From the NCBI GenBank assembly GCA_026122225.1, contig JANEZZ010001871.1, positions 1,488,001 to 1,552,000 of the forward strand: a stretch of 64,000 nt of DNA. The letters run 5' to 3'. Below the pieces are notes generated by a model. The model saw nothing but the letters and a program-made list of their open reading frames with translations, searched no databases and was not told where the DNA came from. The stretch comes from Heloderma charlesbogerti. Its lineage: Eukaryota > Chordata > Lepidosauria > Squamata > Helodermatidae. Positions 41,157 to 52,220 of the stretch are shown piece by piece. The position numbers and the translations under genes are program-made. How positions within the stretch are numbered: position 1 is the stretch's first letter; each line of letters begins with the position of its first letter.

Positions 41157-42069
41157 TAGGGATGTACGAAAGTTCCACTACGGATCTCGGGGAGGCCGAA
41201 TGCCAGCGCATTCGGCCACCCGAAATCGGTGGCGGAACGGCCTGCCATCCCCCCGCCCCCCCCGGGATGAGACTTACCTTGGGCGGACCTTCCTGGCAGC
41301 GGCGGCTCCGGCGGCAGCTGCAGCAGCGGCGGCTGCGGCGGCCGGTCTTCCGACCAGCCGCCACCACAACCATTTCCAGTTTTTTTTTTAAAAAAAATCA
41401 AAACGTAATAGGCTACGTAAAGAATTACGTAGCCTATCACGGTAAGGTTTTTTTTTTTTTTAACGTGATAGGCTACGTAAATGTTTACGTAGCCTATCAC
41501 GGCTGACTTAAAAAAAAAAACAAAACACGCGCATACGCAAATGGCGGTGGCCATGGCCGCCGCCATTTGCGTTCCTTATTTTGGCACATCTTAGTCTACG
41601 TAAACATTTACGTAGGCTAAGACGGCAAAAATAAGGGGAACGCAAATAGGGTAGCGTCTACGCTATTTGCGTTCCCCTTATTTTCGCTGTCTTAGTCTAC
41701 ATAAATGTTTACGTAGACTAAGATGTGCCAAAATAAGGAACACAAATGGCGGCGGCCATGGCCACCGCCATTTGCGTATGCGCGTGTTTTTTTTTTTTTT
41801 AAGTCAGCCATGATAGGCTATGTAAACATTTACGTAGCCTATCACGGCTGACTGCAGGGACACAAACGGCGGCGGCTACGGCTGCCGCCATTTGTGTCCC
41901 TGCTAGTAAGCGGCCAGATGTCCGGCTGCTGGCGGAGCCGGCCGGTGGCTCTGCAGAATCGCTGGGGAGCACAGCCAGCCGGCCAGGATTCCGGGGGGGA
42001 GGGACGGAGCGCCTCCCCCCCCACCATCAGCATAATCCGCGAAAGATAAGTGATTTTCGTACATCCCTA
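41157..42069. mobile_element. hAT-type MITE (913 bp), TAGGGATG family, subtype 2
   Basis: The ends TAGGGATGTACGAAAGT and the inverted TTTTCGTACATCCCTA are flanked by an 8-bp target duplication. There is no transposase frame. The left third is GC-rich with GGCGGC repeats, the centre is a giant nested palindrome, and the right third has GC-rich unique sequence (GGATTCCGGGGGGGAGGGAC). An outward GGTAAGT lies on the reverse strand near 41272-41278; the matching right-end string here is GATAAGT. Confidence 0.92.
41464..41846. repeat. Nested giant palindrome inside the 41-kb MITE
   Basis: Centre near 41656. The two arms, about 190 bp each, contain smaller perfect palindromes: GATAGGCTACGTAAATG on one side closing with TTTACGTAGCCTATC, an ATGGCGGTGGCC/GGCCATGGCCGCCGCCAT block, and a TTAGTCTACGTAAACATTTA block. 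Each small palindrome is also repeated in inverted form in the opposite arm. An extra copy lies at 41404-41441 outside the main arms. Confidence 0.9.
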
Positions 42070-42609
42070 TTCTTGGCCCTCATACAGGTTTCTCAGGAGA
42101 CAGGTAAGGTGGTCTGGTACTCCCATCTCTTTAAGAATTTGCCAGAGTTTGTTGTCCTTTAGCATGCCCATCTTTGCACAAAACATTCCCTTGAGATCTC
42201 CGATTTTCTTGAAAAGATCTCTAGTCTTTCCCATTCTATTGTTTTCCTCGATTTCTTTGCATTGTTCATTTAAGAAGGCCTTCTTGTCTCTCCTTGCTAT
42301 TCTCTGGAACTCTGCATTCAGTTGGATATATCTTCCCCTTTCTCCCTTGCTTCTCGCTTCCCTTCTTTCCTCAGCTACTTGTAAAGCCTCATCAGACAGC
42401 CACTTTGCTTTCTTGCATTTCTTTTTCTTTGGGATGGATTGAGTTGCTGCCTCCTGAACAATGTTACGGACCTCCGTCCAGAGTTCCTCAGGCATTCTGT
42501 CTATCAGGTCTAATCCCTGAAATCTATTCCTCACCTCCACTGTATATTCATAAGGGATATGATTTAGGTCATACCTGAATGATTTAGTGGTTTTCCCTAC
42601 GTTCTTCAA
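42067..42609 (-). pseudogene. BovB connector region joined to a late RT segment by a deletion
   Basis: Reads LNHIPYEYTVEVRNRFQGLD, a basic helix-rich stretch (IPKKKKCKKAKWLSDEALQV), then DLKGMFCAKMGMLKD, followed directly by NKLWQILKEMGVPDHLTCLL. In intact BovB proteins the N-terminal RT fingers lie between these parts, so several hundred bases are deleted here. The frame ends at LYEGQE because the MITE begins there. Confidence 0.8.
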
Positions 42610-42768
42610 TTTCAGCTGAAATTTTGCAACAAGAAGCTCATGATCTGAGCCACAGTCAGCTCCAAGTCTTGTTTTTACTGACTGTATAGAGCTTCTCCAT
42701 CTTTGGCTGCAAAGTACATAATCAATCTGATTTCGATATTGACCATCTGGTGATGTCCATGTGTAGAG

Positions 42769-43653
42769 TCACCTCTTGTGCTGTTGGAAAAGAGTGTTTG
42801 TTATGATCAGCATGTTCTCTTGGCAAAAGTCTATTAGCCTTTGTCCTGCTTCATTTTGTACACCAAGGCCATGCTTGCCTGTTATCCCGGTGATTTCTTG
42901 ACTTCCTACTTTAGCATTCCAATCCCCTATGATGAAGAGGACATCTTTTGTTGGTGCTGGTTCTAGAAGGTGTTGTAGGTCTTCATAGAACCGATCAACC
43001 TCAGCTTCTTCGGCCTCAGTGGTTGTGGCATAGACTTGAATTACTGTGATGTTGAATTGTTTGCCTTGGATTCGTACTGAGATCATTCTGTCATTTTTGA
43101 GATTGTACCCCAGTACTGCTTTTCCCACCTTTTTATTGACTATGAGTGCTACTCCATTTATTCTAAGGGATTCTTGCCCACAGTAGTAGATATAATGGTC
43201 ACCTGAATTAAATTCGCTCATGCCTGTCCATTTTAGTTCGCTGATTCCCAAGATGTCGATGTTCAATCTTGCCATCTCATGTTTGACCACCTCCAGCTTA
43301 CCTTGATTCATTGATCTTACATTCCAGGTTCCTAAACAATATTGTTCTTTACAGCGTTGGACTTCCTTTTCACCACCAGACACATCCACAGCTGAGTGTC
43401 GTTTCGGCTTTGGCCCAGCCACTTCACCCTTTCTGGCGCTACTTGGAAATTCCCTCTGCTCTTCCCCAGTAGTATATTGGACACCTTCCAACCTGAGGGG
43501 CTCATCTTCCGGCGTCATATCTTTTAGCCTTGTGATACATTCCATGGGGTTTTCTTGGCAAGAATACTGGAGTGGGTTGCCATTTCCTTTTCCAGTGGAC
43601 CACATTTTGTCAGAACTCTCTGCCATGACCTGTCCATCTTGGGTGGCCTGCAC
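42769..43653 (-). pseudogene. BovB apurinic-like endonuclease domain
   Basis: A continuous 294-codon frame. Endonuclease blocks in order: LGTWNVRSMNQGKLEVV, DILGISELKWTGM, VALIVNKKVGKAVLG, VYATTTEAEEAEVDRFYEDL and VLFIIGDWNAKVG. These contain the asparagine, glutamate and aspartate positions of the family active site. The domain nicks target DNA for reverse transcription. The frame stops at FQQHKR, where the element's own frame is broken; the connector continues at 42609. Confidence 0.85.
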
Positions 43654-43722
43654 GGCATAGCTTATGGCTTCACTGAGTTACGCAAGCCCCTTCGCCACAA
43701 CAAGGCAGTGATCCATGAAGGG

Positions 43723-46445
43723 GCCTCACGACCATATGTACCATATAAAATCCTGCAGTGCACAGAGGGCCATTTTACATGCTTGGGTGGCTTATTATGA
43801 ACATAGCGTAAGAGAATTACGTTTTTCTAGTATAACTTTATTTTGTCCATTTTATTCCTTTTTTTTTTTTTTGTCCTTTCCTCCCCATTTTTACCCCCAC
43901 AACGATCCTGTGAGAATAGGCTAGGCTGAGAGGTCATGACTAGCCCAGATCATCCAGTGAGAAATGGGAAGCATTTGTTGGTCCTCCTCAGGCAGCAAAG
44001 TGTCCTGGGCCAGCGCTGGCTGTGTCTGCGCGTGTCCTGTTCGGCTGTTGCTTCCAAGTGAGTCAGTAAGTTTGTGTGTATGAGAGAGTGCGTCAATGTG
44101 TGTTATATGTTTTCTGTGTCTTGCATGCTGTAAAAGGGGAAGCTTGTCTTTGTATTTGAGTGTTCTACCATGGAAGAGATATAAGATTTTTGCTTCCGGG
44201 AGAGCATGGAAGATTATTTCCACTAAACTGCGTAGTGAAACACGTTTTTGCATTATTATTGTACATTGTTGACTCTGTGTGTGTGTGTGTGTGTGTGTGT
44301 TGTGTGAGTTCAGTCTTGGGGGCAGAGTATGAGGCTCACTACAGATGGCTACCCCAGGGCCCAACATAGCCTTAACCTAGCCCTGGTTGTGTGGCTCTAA
44401 GGATATCATAAATAGCAGCAGCATGTTTTTGTGTGGTTGTGTGACACCCCCCCTCTCCCTCTCACACACACACTGTTGTGTGATCCACCTGCCCCCCCAC
44501 CCCACTGTTCAGTCACGATTCTCTGTGGAATGGGAGTTGTTGCTGGAGAAGGAGAATATGGGTCCAAAGGAGTGGTTTTGTGTGGCTGTGTGATTTCCCT
44601 ACCTTCTCCTTTGCGCATACAATCTTAAAATTCATGTGCCTCAGTTCTTCCTTTCTGTGGTTTGGGTTGCTGGCTGTTGGGGATTCAAAGACTCCTCTGC
44701 CTCCAGTGACCCCTTGGCTCCGCCTCTGCTGATCTGCCTTCCCCCCCCCCCCGTCAGATTGGCTACCAGCTTCCACTTGTGTGTGTATATAGGATCAGGC
44801 TGTTAGTGTGCTACACACTTTAACTAAAAATCACATAAAGCGCTCCAGCTATCGGGTGGTATAGAATTGTAATTAATTAATCAATAGTGGCCTTCCTGTG
44901 CTTTCTGTGTCTTCCTTTGCTTTTCTGAAGCAAGCAGTCACTAATCTGATATAACCATGATAACTGGAGAAGAATTACACCATAGCTCCCCTAGATCCCT
45001 CTCTAGCTTACATAGCCTTAGTATTTTTGTGTTTCCCTTTTCTCCTTGCCAACCCTTACCTTTCCTCCCCATCATCTATTCTCATTATCACTTCTCAACT
45101 ATTCTCAGCTCCCATTTTCCTCTCGCTTTGTTTGCTGGCTGATTCTGGCACTTTATTAGCAGGTTGAGTGATCTACACAAGGTAAGAAAGTTTCATTTGC
45201 ACTGATACGTTATTTGCCTTCTAGTGTTCCTTCTATTAGTTGTTTTAGGATCGTGCTTTTCCATACTTTTCTACCTTCAGGGTACCTTTCCCACATCAAC
45301 TTGTCTGCCAAGGGAACCCCTAAGCATCTGCCATGCACTCCCCACCCATCACAGAGGATCCAGGAGCATGTTTGAGGATGCACACTCTGTCCGCATGGAA
45401 CACTGGACAGGAGTCTTGGGTGTCCTGTGTGAACCCCCTGTCCAGATGTAACATAACTTTCAGCTGCACAATACAAGGAAGATCAGTAGTGGTGAGCAGG
45501 TTGTCTTTCAAGGAGGCCCATTTGCCATTCCTGATCTCATTGACGAACCCCTAAAAGGTTTCCCAGAAACCCTGGAGGTCCCTGGAATAACAAAAGTTAA
45601 TAGAGTGTAATTTCCTGAATAAGACCAGAAAGATTTGACGAGTTCTCTGAGGAGCAAACTAGAGGATCAAAAAGATGCAGTTTAGCCTGGAAATGGTATC
45701 ATAGTGTTTTTAGATCTCTCTGAAAGTCCATGTGCAGGCCTAGGAAGGGTGGTACAAAGGAGGATAATTATGAAGCATACAAGGACTACTTTACTGCTTA
45801 AAGTGGATCTTGAAAAATGATGTGGAATTCTTTTGACAATTATGTTTTAGGATCTTAGAAAACAACCCTAGCACTCTCCAGAATGATATGATCTGCAGGA
45901 GAAGGGATAATCATATACAGAACTTAATTTTATCCACTTAAGAGTAGAAGAGGAAGCTGGCTGTGAAAGATAATTTATTCTGGTTCCCTTGCATGCAGTG
46001 TAATTACTGGGCTCTGTGCCAGAGATGACATATATTTCTCCATTTATATTAGACGTTTGAGTTGTGAAGGAAGCAGCACAGACAGGATGGTCTTATTTTT
46101 GTTCCTGGGCCAGTTGGTTTCAGAGAGCCTACGACTTGCTCTTAGTTCTCCTCTTTAGGGTGCCATCTGTGCAAAAGGCTGGGCCCTATGGGAGGCTATC
46201 CCTGAGTCCAGGCCTGGTGTAGGCTCCCTGAACTCAGCTGCTCCTGGAGCTGGTCTGCCAGAGGTCTGAGTCTGAGCTGGAGTGAGGGCTTGAGCCTGGA
46301 GTGCAGCAAACAAAAGGGACTACTTTACTGACCAGCCAGCAAGGACAGAAGGTCGAGCGTCTGGTACTTATACTAAGAGTAGCCAACCCAAAGGCTTCAT
46401 TCTGTTACCATGCGCCCTCATCTACATGTGTGTGGTGGCAATGTA
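43723..46445. other. Intergenic, no gene recognised
   Basis: Contains an antisense SINE fragment at about 43850-43965 (CACAACGATCCTGTGAGAAT, AGGCTAGGCTGAGAGG), a GT microsatellite at 44273-44302, CA/C-rich runs near 44450-44510 and a C run at 44742-44753. Near 44840 is a LINE tail-like CGGGTGGTATAGAATTG. Other open frames have no domain that I can name. Confidence 0.5.
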
Positions 46446-46669
46446 CAGTCAGGGCAAGAAATATTGGAACAAGGATAACTGTTTTGGCAGTTGGCCTCTG
46501 TACACCACCACATTGAAGTTGAAAGGAAACATACCCAGATGGGAGCGAAGTCAGGATTTTCAGCTGTAATTCAAGGGGTTTGACAAAAGTGGGGCACCAA
46601 CCATTCAGGAAGTAGAGCCAGTGGCATACACACACACCCATCGTTGGTGGCTCATAAGTAATGGAACGA
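46446..46669. repeat. Tc1 left terminal inverted repeat
   Basis: Pairs with 47876-48097 over its whole length, including GATAACTGTTTTGGCAGTTG near the end and CCATCGTTGGTGGCTCATAA at the inner edge. Confidence 0.93.
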
Positions 46670-46805
46670 ATGGCTGACAAGCAGCTGCATGGCCAGGTGT
46701 GGCCTGTTTCCTGGGTACCTCATGACCAATCAAGCAGAGAAAAGGCCTGGAGGTGGTTCTGAGTGTTACATTTGCATTTGGTAGCTGTTCACTGGAACTC
46801 CCAAC

Positions 46806-47842
46806 ATGAGGTCCAAAGAGGTGTCCATGCGAGTGAAGGAGGCCATCATTAGGCTGAGGAAACAACATAAACCCATCAGAGAGATCGCAAAAACAGTGGG
46901 AGTGGCCAATACAACAGTTTGGAACATCCTGAAAAAGAAGGAATTAACTGGCAAGCTCAGCAACAGCAAAAGGCCTGGAAGACCACAGAAGACAACTAAA
47001 GTGGATGACCGCAGAATTGTGCTCATGGTGAAGAGGAACCCTTTCACAACATCTATCCAGGTCAAGAACACTCTTGCGGAGGTAGGCATGCCATTGTCAA
47101 CATCTACAGCCAAGAGACGGCTGTATGAATGTAAATACAGAGGCTTCACAACAAGGTGCAAAGCACTGGTAACGCTCAAGAACAGACAGCCAGATTAGCC
47201 TTTGCCAGCAAACACCTAAAAAAGCCTGCCCAGTTCTGGAATAAGATTCTTTGGACAGATAGAACCAAGATTAACTTGTACCAGAGTGATGGGAAGAGAA
47301 AAGTCTGGAGAAGGAAAGGAACAGCTCATGATCCAAAGCATACCACATCATCTGTCAAACATGGTGGAGGCAGTGTTATGGCATGGGCACATATGGCTGC
47401 CAATGGAACCAGGTCACTGGTGTTTATTGATGACCTGACTGCTGATCAAAGCAGCAGGATGAATTCTGAAGTGTATAGGGCTATACTTTCTGCTCAGATT
47501 CAGCCGAATGCTGCCAAACCGATAGGACGCCACTTCATATTGCAGATGGATAATGACCCAAAACATACAGCAAAAGCTACCCAAGAGTTTCTGCAGGCAA
47601 AGAAGTGGGATGTTCTTCAATGGCCAAGTCAGTCACCTGATCTCAACCCAATAGAGCATGCTTTTCACTTACTGAAGACAGGACTGAAGGCAGAAAGACC
47701 CACAAACAAGCAGCAGCTGAAGGCAGCTGCAGTAAAGCCCTGGCAAAGCATCTCGAGGGAGGAAACTCAGCATTTGGTCATGTCCATGGGTTCCAGACTT
47801 CAGGCAGTCATTGACTGCAAAGGATTTTCATCCAGGTATTAA
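46806..47842 (+). pseudogene. Tc1 DD34E transposase with one frameshift
   Basis: The N-terminal half (46806 to about 47190) has paired helix-turn-helix blocks (IREIAKTVGVANTTVWNILK; IQVKNTLAEVGM) and the GRPQK linker between them. The catalytic half continues in another frame to a stop at 47842. It has the first aspartate in ILWTDRTKINLY, the second in MDNDPKHTAKATQEF, and the glutamate in SPDLNPIEHAF, with 34 residues between the last two. The span is 1,037 bases, one short of a multiple of three, so a single lost base near 47190 explains the break. The usual glutamate after the first aspartate is arginine here. The length of about 345 codons is normal for Tc1. It would cut and paste the element in the nucleus if intact; as read, it is broken. 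Confidence 0.92.
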
Positions 47843-47875
47843 AGGCGACCCTTAAGTTTGAAATGATGTTGGTTT

Positions 47876-48097
47876 GTTCCATTACTTATGAGCCACCAAC
47901 GATGGGTGTGTGTGTATGCCACTGGCTGTCTTTCCTGAATGGTTAGTGCCCCACTTTTGTCAAGCCCCTTGAATTACAGCTGAAAGTCCTGACTATGCTC
48001 CCATCTGGGTGTGTTTCCTTTCAACTTCAATGTGGTGGTGTGCAGAGGCCAACTGCCAAAACAGTTATCCTTGTTCCACTATTTCTGGCCCTGACTG
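47876..48097. repeat. Tc1 right terminal inverted repeat
   Basis: The inverted partner of the left repeat. The few differences between the two suggest a fairly recent insertion. Confidence 0.93.
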
Positions 48098-48419
48098 AAT
48101 GTGTGCACCCAAACAAAATGTGTTGGGATCTTTAATCGAAGTGTACAGTGCACGATGGCAGGGATGGGGGAAAGAGTAAAGATGCAACAAGCCAGAGATG
48201 AAGGTACTTGAATACACAGTTTAGTATAAAAATAGGCAGAATAAGTACATGGGCAACATTCAGATGGGACCAGTAATTATTTGGTTAAATCTACAGAGGA
48301 TGTAGGAGATGGGGGAAGATAGGTCAAGACAACAGCAGTATGTGCATGATATAGGAAGGCTGAGGAGGGGGAACTCATGCCATATAAGGGGATAGGCAGG
48401 CAATTGAAGCCAGATAGAC

Positions 48420-49720
48420 ATTATTATTATTATTGTTATTGTTATTATTACTATTGTTCCTATTAATTTCATTTCTATACCGCCCCATAATCGAAGCTCT
48501 TTGGGCAGTTCACAACAATTCATAAGAAATACAAGAGCAGGATTATGCAACAATACAACATTATGCTAAAAACATAGTCTAATTTGTTTAAAAATCAAAA
48601 ACAATTTAAACAGCTAAAAACAATATCAGTAAACAATTTTTAATAGACCTGTTCAAACAGCAGACATGCATGCTCCATCATATGTCATTAAATGCCTGGG
48701 AGAAGAGGGCAGTCTTAACATGGAGCCAAAAAGATAAAAGTGTTGGCACCAGGCAAGCCTCAACGGGGAGCTCATTCCACAGTCGGGGGTGGGGGGCTAC
48801 CACTGAGAAGGCCCTCTCCCTTGTTGCCACCTTCCAAGCTTCCCTTGGAGGTGGCACTCAGACGAAGGCTCCAGATGTTGATCGTAGTGTCCGGGTATGT
48901 TCAAGTTGGGAGAGGTGTTCTGTCAAGTGGTCCTGAGCTGTGTAAGCTTTATCAGTTAAAACTAGCATCTTGAATTGGGCTTGGAATCATACCAGCAGCC
49001 AAACTGACCCTTGAGGAATCCCATGTTGGAGATGGCTGATCCCATGGCTGATGGTATCAAAAGCTGCCAAGAGACTGAGGAGTATGAACAGGGTCATGCT
49101 CCCCCATCTCTCTCCTGACATAGGTCATCATGCAAGGGCGACCAAGGCTGTTTCCATGCCAAAACACAGTTTGAACCCCGACTGAAATGGATCCAGATAG
49201 ATAATTGGTTTCATCAAAGAGTGTCTGGAGCTGGTTGGTCACCACTAGCTCAAGGACCTTGTCCAGGAAAGGAACATTTGCCAGCAGCTTTAGTTGTTTA
49301 GATGTTTAGATCTTCCAGGTCCAGAGACCATTTCTTCAGGAGTGGTCTCAGCACCACTGCTTTCAGGCTGGCTGGCCTGGGACCACGCCCCCTCTCAAGG
49401 AGGCATTAATTACCTTTCTGGCCCAGCTGGCTGTTCCCTCCCTACTGGCTTTTATAAGCTGAGAGGGGCAAGGATCCAATATAGAAGTGGTTTTATGAAC
49501 CTGTCCAAGCACCTTGTCCACGTCCTCGAGCTGCACCAACTGAAACTCATCCAAGAAAACCAGACTAGGCTGTGCGTTGGACACCTCACCTGATTCACCT
49601 GCGGTAACACTGGAGTCTAAATCCTGGCGGATGCAAGCAATTTTATCCTGGAAGTGCCTAGGCAGTGCATTACAGTGGGCCTCAGATGGGTCCACAGTGT
49701 CCTTAGGGCCAGCTTAGGGA
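48420..49720 (-). mobile_element. L2-type LINE, antisense, degraded
   Basis: On the minus strand: the connector block FQDKIACIRQDLD at 49600-49670, then TSILDPCPSQLIKAS and INASLRGGVVPG, then AVVLRPLLKKWSLDLEDLN, the RT block FLDKVLELVVTNQLQTLF and a decayed FDTISHGI near 49050. The C-terminal wording (ERAFSVVAP-like) lies near 48800. The 3' UTR ends at 48420-48490 with CGCCCCATAATCGAAGCTCT in antisense and a TTA microsatellite tail. Many frameshifts are present. Confidence 0.8.
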
Positions 49721-49866
49721 AAGGCAGGCAATTGAAGCCCGGTAGACATGTGAGAAACCTAATCAGGTTGGAGAGAGAGACTGAAAATGTGGCACAGAGG
49801 AAAGTCAGTTGTTTGGAAAGTCAGAGGGGAAGAAAGAAAAGCGAATTAGAAAGTGAAGTGAGGCTA

Positions 49867-50006
49867 GGTCAGCCTTCCCCAGCCTGGTGCCCTCCAGGTG
49901 TTTTGGACTAACTCCCATCAGCCCTGGCCAGAATGGCCAATGCTCAGGAATGCTTGGCGTTGTCGTCTAAAACATCTGGAGGGCAACAGGTTGGGGGAGG
50001 CCGTGC
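49867..50006. repeat. Palindromic MITE, 'CCCCAACCTGG' family
   Basis: The left arm GGTCAGCCTTCCCCAGCCTG pairs with the right arm CAACAGGTTGGGGGAGGCCG; the central blocks are CTCCCATCAGCCCTGGCC and ATGGCCAATGCTCAGG. Confidence 0.78.
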
Positions 50007-50105
50007 TATTTAAGTACCACAAAGAAATGTAATTTTATGACAGAATGAAGAAAGTAATTTATTGTTGCATTACCATATATCCACTGTAACTACATAGTGT
50101 AGGGG

Positions 50106-50300
50106 AAGGGGCTGTAACTCAGTGGCAGAACCCATGCTTTGCATGCAGAATGTCCCGGGTTTGATCCCTGGCATCTCCTCGTAGGGCTTGGAAAGAATCC
50201 TGCCTGAAATCCTGGACTCCAAGCTCCAAGTCAGTGTCGACAATACAGGGCTAGATGAACCAATGGTCTGACTCAGTCTAAGGTAGCTTCCTTTGTTTCA
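50106..50300 (+). mobile_element. tRNA-derived SINE
   Basis: The tRNA-like head has an A box (TGTAACTCAGTGG) and a B box (GGGTTTGATCCCTGG), giving an internal Pol III promoter. The body has GAAAGAATCCTGCCTGAAAT and the tail GGTCTGACTCAGTCTAAGGT, AGCTTCCTTTG. A second, decayed copy is at 52.0 kb. Confidence 0.85.
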
Positions 50301-50484
50301 AATACTATTTTATCTTTTCCTCAAATTTGGGAAAGATGAGGCACACTAATCTGTAATCACTGTTAAAGAATGAAACACTGTCATGCTTGTGCAAAGCGAG
50401 ACCTGTTTACAGCTAAGCTTGGCAAATGCTGAACTATCATTCAAATTTTCAGGTCTTCAAAAATTATTCTGCCTTTGCTAAATG

Positions 50485-51502
50485 TTGACTTGGTTTGCAT
50501 GACACGATACCCATGGTGGCTTGTCAGCCCTGTTTGTTTCAGGATGACTTGTCATAATGTCTGAACCCACCGTGGTTTCCTCAGTGTGGTTTGATAACTA
50601 CGCACAAGCCACCCTGAGAGCCCACGGCTTCTTGTTGGGTTGCGTAAGGTGGCTTGTTTTCGGAGTGACTTATCATGATGTGCAAACCCAGCACCATGGC
50701 TTGTCAGAAAGGGCTAAAGAGCTGCATGGAGAGAGCAGCGAAAAACCCGGTTGCTCCTCACAAGGTCGCTAACAATATTCCCTCTGTATTATGTCTTGAA
50801 ATGACACTAGTCATAAGAACATAAAATCATAACAAGAGCCCTGCTGGATCAGACCAAGGCTCCATCTACTCCAGCATTCTGTTCACACAGTGGCCAACCA
50901 GCTGTCAACCAGAAAACCACAAGCGGGACACAAGTGCAACAGCACCCTCCAGCCCATGTTCCCCAGCAACTGGTGTATAGAGGCATAACACCTCTGGTAC
51001 TGGAGGTAGCACATAGCCCTCAGTTTACTACTCTACTTCGTCACCTCCCTAGACCGTGACATCTCCCCCCCACACACACACTTCAGGGAGGTTTGCACAA
51101 ATGTAACTAAATTAAAACCTTGGGGGGAGATTTACACAATTTCACAGTAGTTACTATGTATAAGCACGATAGTTACTGCGCTTTAGCAAATTTGCAAAAA
51201 TCTCAAACTAAAAAAAAAAAAAGATCTCCTCAAGGGTGAAAAAAAAATATGTTAAATATGCACAAATCTCCCCGAAGGTGGAAACAAAATTCTACAGAAA
51301 AACCTCTACTCCTCTAATGAGCGGAGAAGGCTGCTGAGGTTGTGCCACAAAGGCCCATGGGATACATGCTGGGAGCGGTCAGGAGGACTAAGGGGAAAAC
51401 AGAGCACCGGATCATCTGTCAGGAGTAACGTGGGTTAGCAAGTGAACAACCAACATGGCTTATTTTGGGGTGGCTTATCATGACATGCAAACCAGCCCAA
51501 AG
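50485..51502. mobile_element. MITE with TGGTTTGCATG ends, carrying a CR1 insertion
   Basis: The left end TTGGTTTGCATGACACGATA is matched in inverted form by TTATCATGACATGCAAACCA on the right. Several GGTGGCTTGTC/GGTGGCTTATCATGA units lie inside. The CR1 piece at 50811-51025 is nested in it. Confidence 0.6.
50811..51025 (-). mobile_element. CR1 LINE 3' end, antisense
   Basis: CATAAGAACATAAAATCATA, AGAGCCCTGCTGGATCAGAC and CATGTTCCCCAGCAACTGGT are the reverse complement of the CR1 3' UTR seen at 18.4 and 33.2 kb. Confidence 0.87.
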
Positions 51503-52027
51503 TGTGCTCTGTTGTGCCTATGCATGTATAAGTTGCCATTGAAATAATTAGAAATATGCATGTGGCACCAAGTTTGGCTTTCTTCTTGTCCAGAATCAAA
51601 CAAAGTTTTTAGAATCCTGGCCATTATCTTAGCTTTCATTATAATGCCAGAAGTATATTAGAGAGTGTGATGTGCAAAAACACTTGATTAAAAATACTTT
51701 AGAAATCAGTCAAAAGCAATTAGAGAGAGAAAAAAGAGCAGGATATAATGTAGTGATTTTGTGCAAAAAGCTGGTAAGAACCTTGTGAAAAATGCAGCAT
51801 CAAGTGTACCTATGCATGTTGTAGGAATTAATGTATGTGGTGATGAAACCAGCTGGAATAGAAATCTTTGTAAAGAATTGTCATAGAGCAACTAGTACTC
51901 CAGACACAAGTAATATCATCAAGGGTGGTCATAAATTAAGGGTTGTAGTTTAGAATCTCAAGTACAAGATTCTAATCAAAAGTAACAATGTTTAAAAAAA
52001 AGAAAAAGTGGACAGCCACAAAGGAGG

Positions 52028-52220
52028 GTTTGCATCTCAGTGGTACAGTACATCATTTACATGCATAGGTCTCATGCTTCAGAACCTGACATCTCTAGTT
52101 AAAAGGCTCTGAGGGTCACAACTCTGTGAAAGACCTTGGAAAGCCCCTGCCAGTTAGAATAGTAGATGGCCTGGGCTAGCTGGATCAATGGTCTGATTCG
52201 GTATAAGGCAGCTTCATAAA
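52028..52220 (+). mobile_element. tRNA-derived SINE, decayed copy
   Basis: Same design as the copy at 50.1 kb: a head with TGCATCTCAGTGGTACAGTA, body TGAAAGACCTTGGAAAGCCC and tail GGTCTGATTCGGTATAAGGC, AGCTTCATAAAT. Confidence 0.75.

Larger units (their letters stand above)
40185..43722 (-). mobile_element. BovB (RTE-clade) LINE, interrupted by a hAT MITE
   Basis: On the minus strand the order is 5' region, endonuclease, connector, reverse transcriptase, C-terminal domain and 3' end. The 3' end (GTTCAGTCGTTAAGTCATGT, then CCGACTCTTTGTGACCCC) is the classic BovB terminus also found in Bov-tA SINEs. The MITE at 41157-42069 was inserted inside the RT. A stretch between connector and RT is missing. 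Frameshifts and stops make it inactive. BovB is known for wide horizontal spread among squamates, ruminants and others. Confidence 0.93.
46446..48097 (+). mobile_element. Tc1-type DNA transposon, nearly intact (1652 bp)
   Basis: Bounded by CAGTCAGGGC and its inverted copy GCCCTGACTG; TA precedes the left end and AA follows the right end where TA is expected. The terminal inverted repeats are about 222 bp each (46446-46669, 47876-48097) and match at more than nine bases in ten. A single transposase gene lies between them. Length and layout fit the Tc1 group with long inverted repeats. Confidence 0.95.

Noticed and set aside
41086..41566. Open frames with alanine-rich and arginine-rich runs on both strands
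   Set aside because: They come from the GGCGGC repeats and palindromes of the 41-kb MITE.
43921..44367. 148-codon minus-strand open frame
   Set aside because: It contains the translated GT microsatellite and a SINE fragment; no domain.
50106..50175. Possible tRNA gene
   Set aside because: A and B boxes are present, but the cloverleaf is degenerate and a SINE body and tail follow.
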